Below, in pieces: positions 19,247 to 27,903 of a DNA stretch of 64,000 nt. The notes under the pieces are model-generated. The model was given only the letters and a program-made list of their open reading frames with translations, had not been told where the DNA came from and did no database searches. The stretch lies in the NCBI RefSeq assembly GCF_000317305.3, contig NC_023036.2, positions 1 to 64,000 of the forward strand. Direction: 5' to 3'. The stretch's first letter is position 1. Each line of letters begins with the position of its first letter. The DNA is from Mycolicibacterium neoaurum VKM Ac-1815D (GTDB lineage: Bacteria; Actinomycetota; Actinomycetes; Mycobacteriales; Mycobacteriaceae). The position numbers and the translations under genes are program-made.

Positions 19247-20236
19247 ATGCCAGGCGAACTCGAGTCACGCCTCAGATGCACCGACCACGATCAGCTCGCA
19301 TTAGATGCGTATCGCGAGGAACTCGTCAAACTGTTCAAACTCGCTGGCCTCACTGCGATTACACGAAACCTGGTACCGCCGTGTGACGAACGGAGCATCC
19401 GAGAGGTCATCGGCGATCTTGGAACAGCCGGTCACCCGATTGCCAGCGCACCGCTGTTCGAGTACGTGACGTGCGCGCTGCGCGATGCGGTCACCAAGAA
19501 CACCCACACACCTGAAGGTCTTGGTGCTTTCATCCTGGCGGCGAGGGACTGTCGAGACACACCTTCCGCTGTCAAGCTGGTGGCGCCTGAGCACCTAAGC
19601 ACGTACAAGGTGATCCTCGACGAGGTCGTGGCGAGTCAGGATGATATCGAATCACGTTCGGTTACAGCCACTTTGCTCAACGACACAGCCACTTCAGATT
19701 ATGTGCAGCGTTGCGTTGATCTAATTGATCGGCACGTCCCTCACGACCTTGTCGAGCTTTCGACCTTCGCCAACACCGTGGTTGCTTTTGACCATCCAGA
19801 TGTCAGCGGCACCAGTGTCGCGGGTGCAACTGGACTCATCTTCATTCGTCCGGAAGACCGGACAATTGACACCATTGACCACCTGATTCACGAGTGGTCA
19901 CATAACAAGTTTGAAACCATCCTTCACACGCATCGGCTCTGGACTGACGACGAGCGTCTCCACCACTCGCCTATACGCGGCACGCCGCGGCCCCTCTACG
20001 GCGTTTTTCACGCCATTTACGTGCTGCTCGTCGTCAGCGAAGCGATGGTCCACCTCATGCACGTTGATGAACTCGGGGATGATGCGTCACGAAAGATCGA
20101 TTCGTTCGTGACTGAGTGCGACGCGTCGTTGAGAGCGTTGTCCGACGAACCTAGTCTGACCGAACACGGGCACAAGTTCGTGGACCTGTGCTTGCACTGG
20201 GCCGAGACGATCTCGAAGGAGCGGTCAGCGGCATGA
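19247..20236 (+). CDS. HExxH-motif putative peptide-modification protein
   Basis: This 329-residue protein carries HEWSH at residues 215-219 and a downstream Glu265 in VSEAMVH, a plausible metal site. It resembles the 'HExxH motif-containing putative peptide modification' family found next to RiPP precursors. It has no signal peptide, so it is cytoplasmic. The likely substrate is the precursor encoded 161 bp upstream, but the reaction cannot be deduced: such a motif fits a metallo-oxygenase or hydrolase. AAGGAGAA precedes the ATG by 6 bp. The stop overlaps the exporter start (ATGA). It is not part of the minimal lasso machinery. Confidence 0.75.
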   Translation: MPGELESRLRCTDHDQLALDAYREELVKLFKLAGLTAITRNLVPPCDERSIREVIGDLGTAGHPIASAPLFEYVTCALRDAVTKNTHTPEGLGAFILAARDCRDTPSAVKLVAPEHLSTYKVILDEVVASQDDIESRSVTATLLNDTATSDYVQRCVDLIDRHVPHDLVELSTFANTVVAFDHPDVSGTSVAGATGLIFIRPEDRTIDTIDHLIHEWSHNKFETILHTHRLWTDDERLHHSPIRGTPRPLYGVFHAIYVLLVVSEAMVHLMHVDELGDDASRKIDSFVTECDASLRALSDEPSLTEHGHKFVDLCLHWAETISKERSAA

Positions 20237-22062
20237 CTGGAATCAAGCGACTTCCGCCTTACTTGGGCTTTGCGTGGCGATTGCTCGTCAGCCTGCGCAA
20301 ACGCGACTGGACTGCGCTGCTACTGCTGTCACTCATGCTCGCAGCCGCTCCCCTAGCGACTCTGTTCATCATTCAGTTCCTCGTTGACTATGTCGCGGAT
20401 AATCAAGGCAGCGGGTTCACGCTCTGGACCGCCAGCATCTGGGCGCCCATCCTTATCTACTTCTTCATCAATGTGGTTGCCGATTCGGCAGAAACACTGC
20501 AGCTTCTGCAGATCACACTCCTGCGCGACCAGGTGGCGTTTGAGATTCAACGTCGCACCCTCCACAAGTCGCTATCGCACCACGACCTCGGCATCTACGA
20601 CGATCAAGAGCTCAAAGCGTTGCGGACACTGGCAAATGACGCCACAGCAGATGGCCAGTACCTTATCCAACTCGTCTCGAACATGCTGACAGGTCTTCTG
20701 CTGGTCATACCGACCCTAGCCATCGCAGGATCACTCGGCCTGTGGATTCCACTGGTCATCCTCGCCACCACCGTTCCCGCCACGCTGATGCAGCTCCGCT
20801 ATGAAGGCAAATCCTGGGATGTCGAGCAAGAGCACGTGGGGCTGAACAATCGCATCCAAGAGACACGTGCAGCGATGCTCAATCCGCGTTTCGCGGTGGA
20901 TATTCGCACATACCTCATGCACCTGAAGCTGCTACCAAGGTGGACCTCAGATGCCTTGGAGCTGCTTCGGTTGCGGCGCGGTGTCCGCACTCGCGGAGCC
21001 TATCTAGTACTTGGGCTCGCGCTGCTGAGCGGATTCGGCCTACTGGTTCCCTACGGCTACGTCATCCAAGAGGCACTTACTGGCCAGGCGTCCGTGGGCA
21101 CGCTGGCACTGTTCATAGGCCTCATTCCTGAACTTCGGCGGAGCTTGTTCATCGTCTTTGGGAACGCGAGCGAGATGGTCGGCGCGGCCAAGCAGCTCGA
21201 CGGACTTCGCCAGTACGAGCTGACCACTCCGCGCATACCGTTGGATCCTGAATCGCCCGCGCTGGGCATCTCGACACACCCACACGCTCCAGCCATAGAA
21301 CTTCAGAACGTCTCCTTCAATTACGCAGTTGATGGCACCGCGAAAGCTCTCGACTCCGTCTCGCTGGCGCTTCCACCAGGATCATCGACACTCATTGTCG
21401 GTGCCAATGGCGCCGGTAAGACGACAGTGAGCAAACTGGTGAGTCGTCTCTACGACCCCACGGCCGGCACCGTCCTGGTGGACAACACCGACCTGCGCAC
21501 CATTCCAGTCCTGAAGCATCGGCAGCGCACCGCGGTCCTGGCCCAAGATCCCGCACGGCTGCCACTCTCCATTCGGGACGCCCTGACATTCGACGTCCCG
21601 GATGTCACTGACGAGGATCTGATCGAAGTACTTACCCGAGTCGGCCTCGGCGACAAGCTCGCCCAAGCTCGCAACGGTCTCGACACCGAACTATCGACCA
21701 CGCTGAACGCAGGCGTCGATCTCTCTGGCGGTCAATGGCAACGCTTGGCAATCGCACGATTCCTTCTTGTTCTGCCCCATAAGGGTTTGGCAGTTATCGA
21801 CGAGCCGACCACAGCGCTGGACCCACTCGCTGATCGTCGGCTCAGCACGCAGATTCTTGACCAATGCCGAGGAAAGACTGTGGTGATCGTCAGTCACCGG
21901 CTCCACATCGCACCACATGTGGACCGCGTCGTCGTCATGAGCGCCGGCCAGATAGTTGCATCCGGCCCTCACCACGAACTCATCGTCAGCGCTCCCGAGT
22001 ACCGCGAAATGTACGAAGCCTCAGAGGATCACAGTACAGAGTCCGAACACGCTTCATCATAG
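20233..22062 (+). CDS. ABC exporter of the lasso cluster (LasD type)
   Basis: The 609-residue protein is a half-transporter: an N-terminal six-helix membrane domain (residues about 20-320) fused to an ATPase domain. Walker A is GANGAGKTT near residue 397, the ABC signature is LSGGQWQR, Walker B is LAVIDEPTTALD, and the H-loop is VSHRLH. Such exporters release the mature lasso peptide and often give self-immunity. Its ATG overlaps the stop of the HExxH gene. The RRE gene follows after 13 bp. Confidence 0.88.
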   Translation: MTGIKRLPPYLGFAWRLLVSLRKRDWTALLLLSLMLAAAPLATLFIIQFLVDYVADNQGSGFTLWTASIWAPILIYFFINVVADSAETLQLLQITLLRDQVAFEIQRRTLHKSLSHHDLGIYDDQELKALRTLANDATADGQYLIQLVSNMLTGLLLVIPTLAIAGSLGLWIPLVILATTVPATLMQLRYEGKSWDVEQEHVGLNNRIQETRAAMLNPRFAVDIRTYLMHLKLLPRWTSDALELLRLRRGVRTRGAYLVLGLALLSGFGLLVPYGYVIQEALTGQASVGTLALFIGLIPELRRSLFIVFGNASEMVGAAKQLDGLRQYELTTPRIPLDPESPALGISTHPHAPAIELQNVSFNYAVDGTAKALDSVSLALPPGSSTLIVGANGAGKTTVSKLVSRLYDPTAGTVLVDNTDLRTIPVLKHRQRTAVLAQDPARLPLSIRDALTFDVPDVTDEDLIEVLTRVGLGDKLAQARNGLDTELSTTLNAGVDLSGGQWQRLAIARFLLVLPHKGLAVIDEPTTALDPLADRRLSTQILDQCRGKTVVIVSHRLHIAPHVDRVVVMSAGQIVASGPHHELIVSAPEYREMYEASEDHSTESEHASS

Positions 22063-22075
22063 AAGGAGGAAGTTG

Positions 22076-22354
22076 GTGACCACCGTAAACAGCACATCGC
22101 TCATCACCCGGGTCGACTATGTCGAGTTCATCGAGCTCGATGCCGATCGGGGCGTCATCCTTGACCCGAAAGCCGGGTCATACTTTGAGTTCAATGCCAC
22201 CGGCGGTGCAATATGGAAGCTCCTTGGGCAACCTTCGACGCCCAGTGACATCGCGCAGCAGCTGTCAAGAGACTTCGGAGACGTCATCGACAATGACGTC
22301 AGCGAGTTCCTCCAACAACTCGCCGACCGCGGACTTGTTGTTACAGCGGCATAG
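22076..22354 (+). CDS. PqqD-like RiPP recognition element (lasso B1)
   Basis: This 92-residue protein has the PqqD / RRE fold signature: a beta-rich N-terminus (GVILDPKAGSYFEFNATGGAIW, residues about 27-48) followed by three helices. In lasso systems B1 binds the leader peptide and presents the precursor to the B2 protease and the cyclase. The GTG start is preceded by AAGGAGGA 5 bp upstream, one of the best ribosome sites in the window. It lies between the exporter and the aldo/keto reductase genes. Confidence 0.88.
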   Translation: MTTVNSTSLITRVDYVEFIELDADRGVILDPKAGSYFEFNATGGAIWKLLGQPSTPSDIAQQLSRDFGDVIDNDVSEFLQQLADRGLVVTAA

Positions 22355-22369
22355 AACACCGATCGAGAG

Positions 22370-23308
22370 ATGATTGACGTCAGTCGAATCGTTATCGGCA
22401 CTGCGAACTTTCATCCGTATCGATGGGATTCGCACGGTCGCGCCCTTGTGAACGATGCGGATGCAGCAGCGATCATCTGCCTCGCGGCAGAAATGGGATT
22501 CGCGGGAGTGGATTCAGCGGACGGGTACGGCTTCGGCGCCGCCGAACGCACACTCGCGCGTAACCGCCATCTCCTGATGAAGATGGGGCCGATGGCCGTA
22601 ACCACGAAAGTCGGCTACAACTTTTACAACCGCCGATACCACGCCGGACGGTGGATTGGTCGCCACTTTCAACGACTCCCGTCCGATGCCGTCGTGCCGT
22701 TCGATTCGGGCAAGGAGCTGTCGCCCGACTACCTCCTATTCGCGGCCGCGCAATCCCACGACAGGCTGGACGGCATGCGTATGAACCTTCTCATCCATTG
22801 CCCAGAACTCACCGAACTGAGGCAGTTGCGAAGCTCAGGCACATTCGAGCTGCTGAACCAGCTCCCGTACGTGCTGAAGGTCGGAGTTTCAGTGAAACTT
22901 CCGGAAGAGGTCTTCGAGTCGCTGAAAATCGATAGCCTTGGCATCGTCCAGGTCCCCGCGGCGACGCTCTGCAGCCGCGCAATGGAACTGGCGCTTCACA
23001 CTGCGCGGCAACGAAACATCACGGTTCTGGTTAACCAGCCCTTTCACGGTGGAAGCGAGGTGGTAGCACGCGCGCGTGCAGCCCGTCAGATCGAACCAGA
23101 ATTATCCGCCGCGTCGGCCGCCGGACTCGCCGCTCACAAGATTCTGGCCGATATCCTTGCCAGAGATTGCCTGGACCACGTCGTCGCCGGCGTTAGTAGC
23201 AGCGCCCAGTTACTCAACATGATCACCGCAGGAGGTGCGTCCGATCACCTCTGCGCGCCCGCCACCTCGTCGCGACGTGGAGCTGTAGCTGGAGTCAGAA
23301 TTGACTGA
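22370..23308 (+). CDS. aldo/keto reductase-family protein in the lasso cluster
   Basis: The 312-residue protein has the aldo/keto reductase layout, starting with VIGTANF near residue 7. The catalytic tetrad can be read in order: Asp and Tyr in VDSADGYGFG (near residues 48-53), Lys in TTKVGYN (near 82) and His in LLIHCPE (near 142). This suggests an NAD(P)H-dependent redox enzyme. It is embedded in the operon, 15 bp after the RRE gene and overlapping the cyclase gene by 8 bp. A role in tailoring the peptide, perhaps following the HExxH enzyme, is inference. Confidence 0.75.
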   Translation: MIDVSRIVIGTANFHPYRWDSHGRALVNDADAAAIICLAAEMGFAGVDSADGYGFGAAERTLARNRHLLMKMGPMAVTTKVGYNFYNRRYHAGRWIGRHFQRLPSDAVVPFDSGKELSPDYLLFAAAQSHDRLDGMRMNLLIHCPELTELRQLRSSGTFELLNQLPYVLKVGVSVKLPEEVFESLKIDSLGIVQVPAATLCSRAMELALHTARQRNITVLVNQPFHGGSEVVARARAARQIEPELSAASAAGLAAHKILADILARDCLDHVVAGVSSSAQLLNMITAGGASDHLCAPATSSRRGAVAGVRID

Positions 23309-24965
23309 CTCAGTGCTGACGGCTGTCACAGCCGGAGCGGGACAGACGGGGCTCGACATTCACGCACTCACCCTGACTCAACTCATCCACGCTGTTCGAC
23401 ACGCACACCCGTCGACTGTGTGGCTGGTGTCGCCGTACAAAGGAGTGCCGAAGATTGTCAGCGGCACACTGCGCAGCGTCAGCTTCGACGTCGATCCATA
23501 CAGCACCGGGACGGTGTTTTCCGGAATACCAACCGATTCCACCACGCAACTGCAAAGCGCCTGGAGCCCCACAGAACCGCTCTACTATCTCGATGTCGCA
23601 TCCCCACCGTGGATCTTCTGCCACGACCTGTCCATCCTCCAAGAACTTTCCGATGCTCTCGCAGTTCCCCAGGAGCTCGACGAGCGGTTTGCCCTCTGGA
23701 CGTTAACCGGTCTTCCTGCAGGACAATTCGGCCTATCACCGATGCGCACCCCCTGGTTACACATCAAACAGGTACCCGCTGGCATCGTGGTTACCATCGA
23801 CATCGAGGCGGAACGTCTGCGCTTTGATCGGGCACCGCAGCCCTTCTGGAACACCGAGCAAGTATCGACCCGCTACGCCTGCGACCGAATCGCTGAGGCA
23901 TTTGCCGACTCCGTCAGCCGGTGCACATCCACCCCGGCCGCCGTCCTAGCCAGTGGCGGAATCGACTCATCAGCCGTCGTCGGTGCCAGCTGCGCGGTCG
24001 GACGACGGCCGCACTTGTTCACCAACATATATCCGGCGGCGCCAGAGACAAACGAAGAGACATACGTCAACGCCCTTCACGAGACATACCGGCTCCCCGT
24101 TATGCCAATCACATCACAGCCAGCCTCGCTGTTCGCCTATGCACAACGGCAATCTCGGCCTTTCAGGGGACTCTTCCGCGCCGACGACCAACTCGTTATC
24201 GAGCAAGCCCATGCACTTGGCCTGGAAGTCATTCTGGATGGTCTCGGTGGTGATGAGCTTTTCGCCGTCAGGGACTACCCGATCGGCCGGCTCTCCCATA
24301 GTGCTAACGCCAGAGCCCTGCTGCCTGCACACACCTGGTCACAGATTTACGGAAAGCACCGCCCAAACATCCCCGATGACCCGCTACTTCCGCCATTTGT
24401 CACCGGTATCGACGAACAGGAACTGCTGTGGGAGTTCAAATTCCGCCCGTTGCTAGAAATGGACTGCCCTGACCGCGTGATGCGGCGTGCCTACAGCCTC
24501 ATGTTCGAATCGAACTTCTGGGAGGAATCCCAGTGGCTGTCACGCGAAGTGTTTGAACCGCAAGGCCTTAAGCGACGCCACCCATTCATCAGCATCGACG
24601 TTCTCAGTGCAACACTGAGCGCCCCGCAGCGGACGTTCCGCAGAACACCTGTCACGAAACCACTCCAACGCCGGGCGCTGCGCAAGTATCTGCCCACGCC
24701 GATCGCGACGCGCTACGGCGGCGCCGAACAAACGGCCAACGTCATGCTCAACCTGCAGCATTCACACGAAGACATTATCGACACCCTCACAACGTCAGCC
24801 CTTCGTTCATCAAACGCTCACATTGACGGCGACCAACTGGATCACTACTACCAGACGGGACTCGCCCCGGCTTCTTCCTACGAAGGCGGACCAACCAACT
24901 TCGACCATTTCTGGTCGGCCCTCTGCTACGACCGATGGGCTGCTCAATGGGGAATACCAGCATGA
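23301..24965 (+). CDS. lasso peptide cyclase (asparagine synthetase-like, LasC)
   Basis: This 554-residue protein is homologous to asparagine synthetase B. The N-terminal part keeps the glutaminase-like fold but not the catalytic Cys2. The C-terminal part has the ATP pyrophosphatase loop LASGGIDSS near residue 217 and ILDGLGGDELF near residue 313. In lasso synthesis this enzyme adenylates the ring Asp or Glu side chain and closes the isopeptide bond with the core N-terminus. The start is either TTG 23301, overlapping the previous gene, or GTG 23313. It overlaps the protease gene by 4 bp. Confidence 0.9.
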   Translation: MTDSVLTAVTAGAGQTGLDIHALTLTQLIHAVRHAHPSTVWLVSPYKGVPKIVSGTLRSVSFDVDPYSTGTVFSGIPTDSTTQLQSAWSPTEPLYYLDVASPPWIFCHDLSILQELSDALAVPQELDERFALWTLTGLPAGQFGLSPMRTPWLHIKQVPAGIVVTIDIEAERLRFDRAPQPFWNTEQVSTRYACDRIAEAFADSVSRCTSTPAAVLASGGIDSSAVVGASCAVGRRPHLFTNIYPAAPETNEETYVNALHETYRLPVMPITSQPASLFAYAQRQSRPFRGLFRADDQLVIEQAHALGLEVILDGLGGDELFAVRDYPIGRLSHSANARALLPAHTWSQIYGKHRPNIPDDPLLPPFVTGIDEQELLWEFKFRPLLEMDCPDRVMRRAYSLMFESNFWEESQWLSREVFEPQGLKRRHPFISIDVLSATLSAPQRTFRRTPVTKPLQRRALRKYLPTPIATRYGGAEQTANVMLNLQHSHEDIIDTLTTSALRSSNAHIDGDQLDHYYQTGLAPASSYEGGPTNFDHFWSALCYDRWAAQWGIPA

Positions 24966-25462
24966 CGCGTAAACCGACGAGCCCGCTAATCGAACGCATC
25001 ACCCATCTCCGCCGCAGTGCGACGGGCCTGTCCAACTACGGCTGGATCGTTGCCGGCCTCCCCCGCCACGATCTCATCGATTTCCACCGCGCCGTGTGGC
25101 ACCTATGCCGCGCCGTCATGCTGACAACGCCCACACAGACCGATCTCACCGCGCTGCGTTCGGCACGCAGCACAACTACCCTCACGCGGGTCAGCCGGAA
25201 AGCCCAGTGCAATCGAGAACGGATCGCATGGCTCATTGGGCTCGCAAGGCTGCTCCTACCGGGTGCACAATGCCTTCCCACCGCCATCGCCACCTGCTGG
25301 ATGCTCGGTGACAGCGAGACATACCTACAAGTCGGGGTCCGCCGGACCGAGGGCGACCCATTCGCACACGCGTGGGTCATGCACCGCGGAGTCCCCCTGC
25401 ACTGCGATTCATTCGGCGCAAGCCAAGTATTCCTTCCGACTTGGAATTCGCGACCACGCTAG
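24962..25462 (+). CDS. lasso leader peptidase (transglutaminase-like, B2)
   Basis: The 166-residue protein matches the lasso B2 family. Its Cys-His-Asp catalytic set is visible: Cys in GAQCLPTAIA near residue 101, His in FAHAWVM near residue 138, and Asp in LHCDSFG near residue 151. B2 cuts the leader from the core with help from the RRE protein. It directly follows the cyclase with an ATGA overlap. The C-terminus is short, but the catalytic residues are present. Confidence 0.88.
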   Translation: MTRKPTSPLIERITHLRRSATGLSNYGWIVAGLPRHDLIDFHRAVWHLCRAVMLTTPTQTDLTALRSARSTTTLTRVSRKAQCNRERIAWLIGLARLLLPGAQCLPTAIATCWMLGDSETYLQVGVRRTEGDPFAHAWVMHRGVPLHCDSFGASQVFLPTWNSRPR

Positions 25463-25528
25463 TACCCAAGCCATCGCAAATCTCATCCCATCAACACCGA
25501 CCGCGCGAACCCGAACTACCCTCAATGG

Positions 25529-26149
25529 GTGGACAGGCCAGACACCGCCGGCGCAGCCGAATCGCCGGACCGTCCCATCCGCGCGACCGACATACTCGCC
25601 GCCGCGCTAGAACGCTTCGCCGCTTACGGCCTCGAAGCCACCTCGCTTCGCGATATTGCACGCGAAGCGGGCGTTTCGATAGGTCTCATCCAGCACCACT
25701 TCGGGCACAAACGCAAACTCGTCGAGGCCGTCGACCAACACGTCCTTCGAGTACTCCGCGCCGCGGTCGTCGGTCCACTCACTCAGCAGTTTGGCAATCC
25801 TGCCAGCGAGCAGGGCCACCGTGTCGTCAACCTCGTCACCGACCACTCAATCGAAGTTCAATACCTCGCACGCGCTTTCGCAGATGGGCGGGAGCTCAGC
25901 TCGCAGGTGTTCGATCTACTAGCCGAGCAAGGCATTACACGGTGGCACGACTACGAAGCCCAGGGACTAACGAAGCCCGACACCGACGCAACGTGGGCGG
26001 CATTGAACTTGGTTCTGATCTTCCTTGGAGCGGTAACCATGCGCAGTCACCTCGATCGCCATCTACCTGCTCCGCTGACCACACCCGGGCAACTTCACCG
26101 CTGGGAGACGTCAGTCAACCGAACGATCAACGACGGAATGCTGAAATAA
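25529..26149 (+). CDS. TetR-family transcriptional regulator
   Basis: This 206-residue protein has an N-terminal helix-turn-helix of TetR type: ILAAALERFAAYGLEATSLR then IAREAGVSIGLIQHHFGHKR (residues about 22-62). The C-terminal ligand-binding part is not specific. It uses a GTG start 66 bp after the B2 gene and lies inside the island, just before the left IS end, so it is the likely local regulator. The inverted repeat at 18660-18699 is a candidate target. Confidence 0.82.
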   Translation: MDRPDTAGAAESPDRPIRATDILAAALERFAAYGLEATSLRDIAREAGVSIGLIQHHFGHKRKLVEAVDQHVLRVLRAAVVGPLTQQFGNPASEQGHRVVNLVTDHSIEVQYLARAFADGRELSSQVFDLLAEQGITRWHDYEAQGLTKPDTDATWAALNLVLIFLGAVTMRSHLDRHLPAPLTTPGQLHRWETSVNRTINDGMLK

Positions 26150-26154
26150 CCACA

Positions 26155-26183
26155 GGGTCTGCTGCACGAATAGGTGACATCTG
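26155..26183 (+). repeat. IS3-family left terminal inverted repeat (IRL)
   Basis: The end starts GGGTCTGCTGCACGAATAGG and continues TGACA. It matches the minus-strand reading of 17579-17607 in 23 of the first 25 bases. Confidence 0.8.
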
Positions 26184-26224
26184 AGTTGGCTTGCTCGGGG
26201 CGAGCGAGCTGGAAGGATGTCCCA

Positions 26225-26533
26225 ATGGCAAGGCCCTATCCCCGTGAGTTCCGCGACGATGTCGTGCGCGTGGCTCGCAACCGCGATGACGGTGTAACCA
26301 TCGAGCAGATCGCCACTGATTTCGGTGTACACCCGATGACCTTGCACAAGTGGATGCGCCAGGCCGATATCGACGAGGGCACCAAGCAGGGCAAGAGCAC
26401 TGGCGAGTCCACCGAGTTGCGTGAGGCGCGGCGTCGGATCAAGTTGTTAGAGCAGGAGAACGAGGTGCTGCGCCGGGCCACGGCCTATCTGTCGCAGGCC
26501 AATCTGCCGGGAAAAGGCTCTACCCGCTCGTGA
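26225..26533 (+). CDS. IS3-family transposase OrfA
   Basis: The 102-residue protein has the helix-turn-helix of IS3 OrfA (IEQIATDFGVHPMTLHKWMR, residues about 24-43) and a leucine-zipper helix near residues 65-90 (RRIKLLEQENEVLRRA). The slippery site AAAAG at 26512-26516 is where a -1 shift would join orfA to orfB: the shifted frame reads KRLYPLVKELA. Only about 11 orfB codons remain before the break, so a full OrfAB transposase cannot be made from this copy. Confidence 0.85.
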   Translation: MARPYPREFRDDVVRVARNRDDGVTIEQIATDFGVHPMTLHKWMRQADIDEGTKQGKSTGESTELREARRRIKLLEQENEVLRRATAYLSQANLPGKGSTRS

Positions 26534-27769
26534 AGGAGCTCGCCGGCGGCACCCCTGGTCGCGCTCCCCTGGGCTACCTCAACAAACGGCGCGTCGAGGG
26601 CGTCGCCGACATCCGGTGGGTCGAGCCAGATCCAGATCGTGCCGACCACCTGCGATGGGGCCTTCGAGCAGTATGCGACCGGCGAGTGGAGTTTGGCGAG
26701 GCTCGCGGCCGAACTGGAAGCCCGTGGACTCCGGACCCGTGCCACTCCGAAGGTACCGAGCCGACCTGTGACCATCAGCGCGCTGCACAAGCTGCTGACT
26801 AACCCCTACTTCATCGGCATCGTCGCCTACAAGGGTGTGTATCACGAAGGGACACACGAGCCGCTGGTCTCCGTCAATACGTGGCTAAGAGTGCAGGACG
26901 TCATGAAGGCACATAACTTCGCAGGTGAGAAAGAAAGCCGTCACAGCCAGTATTTGAGAGGATCCGTATGGTGTAGCGAATGTGACCAGCGTTTAATTTT
27001 TTCGAGGAACAAGGGCCGTGGCGGCACCTACGACTACTTTTTCTGTATGGGTCGCCGCGACAAGCAAAAGCCCTGCAGCCGTTCCTATATCGCGGTCACC
27101 AGTGTTGAAGAAGGGGTTATTGACTTCTACCGATCCTTGCAACTGAGCGTGGCACGTGCTGCCGTCATTCGCGAAACGATTATCCGCGAACTGGCAGGCC
27201 AAACTGAGCAGGCCGCGCGCGACGTGGCCGAAGCTCGCCGTCAGCAAGAACGACTCGAGAATGAGCGCCAGAAGCTGCTTGAGGCCCATTACGCCGGGGC
27301 GATTCCGCTGGACATACTCAAACGGGAGATGGACCGCCTCACCCGCGAGTTGCATGAGGCAGACACCCGCGCCGCCGCCGTCGCGCAATCCCAGGAGGAA
27401 CTTGTCAGGCTGCTCGATGCCGCGCTCGCGCTCGCGACAAACTGCTACCGGCTCTACGACACCGCCAACCACCGGGAACGCCGCATGTTCAATCAAGGTT
27501 TCTTCACCCGGCTGTACATCGCCGCAGACGGCAGTGTCGATCACGCCGAGCTACAAGAACCGTTCGTACAGCTCATGGCGCGAGATAAGGGTGTGGTGAT
27601 CGCCCGCAAGAATCCCGCGCGAGCGGCTTCTCGGAGCACTTTGGAGACCGGCCTAGCAGCGACCGGCACGGACGGCGTCGCGGTGCCCCAATTGCTCTCA
27701 CGCGGCCAGCAGGCCGCGAAAAGGCAAGCGCAACGCCGACAGGAAGCAGTGCTAATTAGTTTCGGCAAA

Positions 27770-27797
27770 GACGAACAAACCCAGCTTTCGCTGGGTT
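27770..27797 (-). terminator. terminator of tRNA-Ser(CGA)
   Basis: AACCCAGC and GCTGGGTT form a perfect 8-bp stem with a GAAA tetraloop on the minus strand, followed by TTTGTTCG. It lies 15 bp beyond the tRNA 3' end. A related hairpin with the same flanks follows the tRNA-Ser at 50.4 kb. Confidence 0.8.
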
Positions 27798-27812
27798 CGA
27801 ACATCGATCTTT

Positions 27813-27903
27813 TGGCGGTGGCGGAGGGATTTGAACCCTCGGACGGGGGTTACCCGTCACACGCTTTCGAGGCGTGCTCCTTAGGCCGCTCGGACACGCC
27901 ACC
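27813..27903 (-). tRNA. tRNA-Ser (anticodon CGA)
   Basis: On the minus strand the acceptor stem GGTGGCG pairs with CGCCACC; the discriminator is G and CCA is encoded. The anticodon loop is CTCGAAA, giving CGA. A long variable arm, as in all tRNA-Ser, is present. It borders the recombinase pseudogene and the island, in line with tRNA genes being integration hotspots. In M. tuberculosis a tRNA-Ser next to an integrase fragment occupies the equivalent place before Rv3752c. Confidence 0.95.

Larger units (their letters stand above)
26155..26544 (+). mobile_element. IS3-family element, 5' portion (left end, orfA, start of orfB)
   Basis: It begins with the left inverted repeat at 26155, continues through a full orfA, and breaks off in the first codons of orfB at about 26544, where serine recombinase sequence starts. 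Its end matches the right end at 17607. Together the two pieces make an almost complete element, but in inside-out order. Confidence 0.8.

Noticed and set aside
19247..20236. HExxH protein as a secreted zinc protease or immunity peptidase
   Set aside because: There is no signal peptide, and its place after a RiPP precursor fits the peptide-modification family better; kept as a remote alternative.
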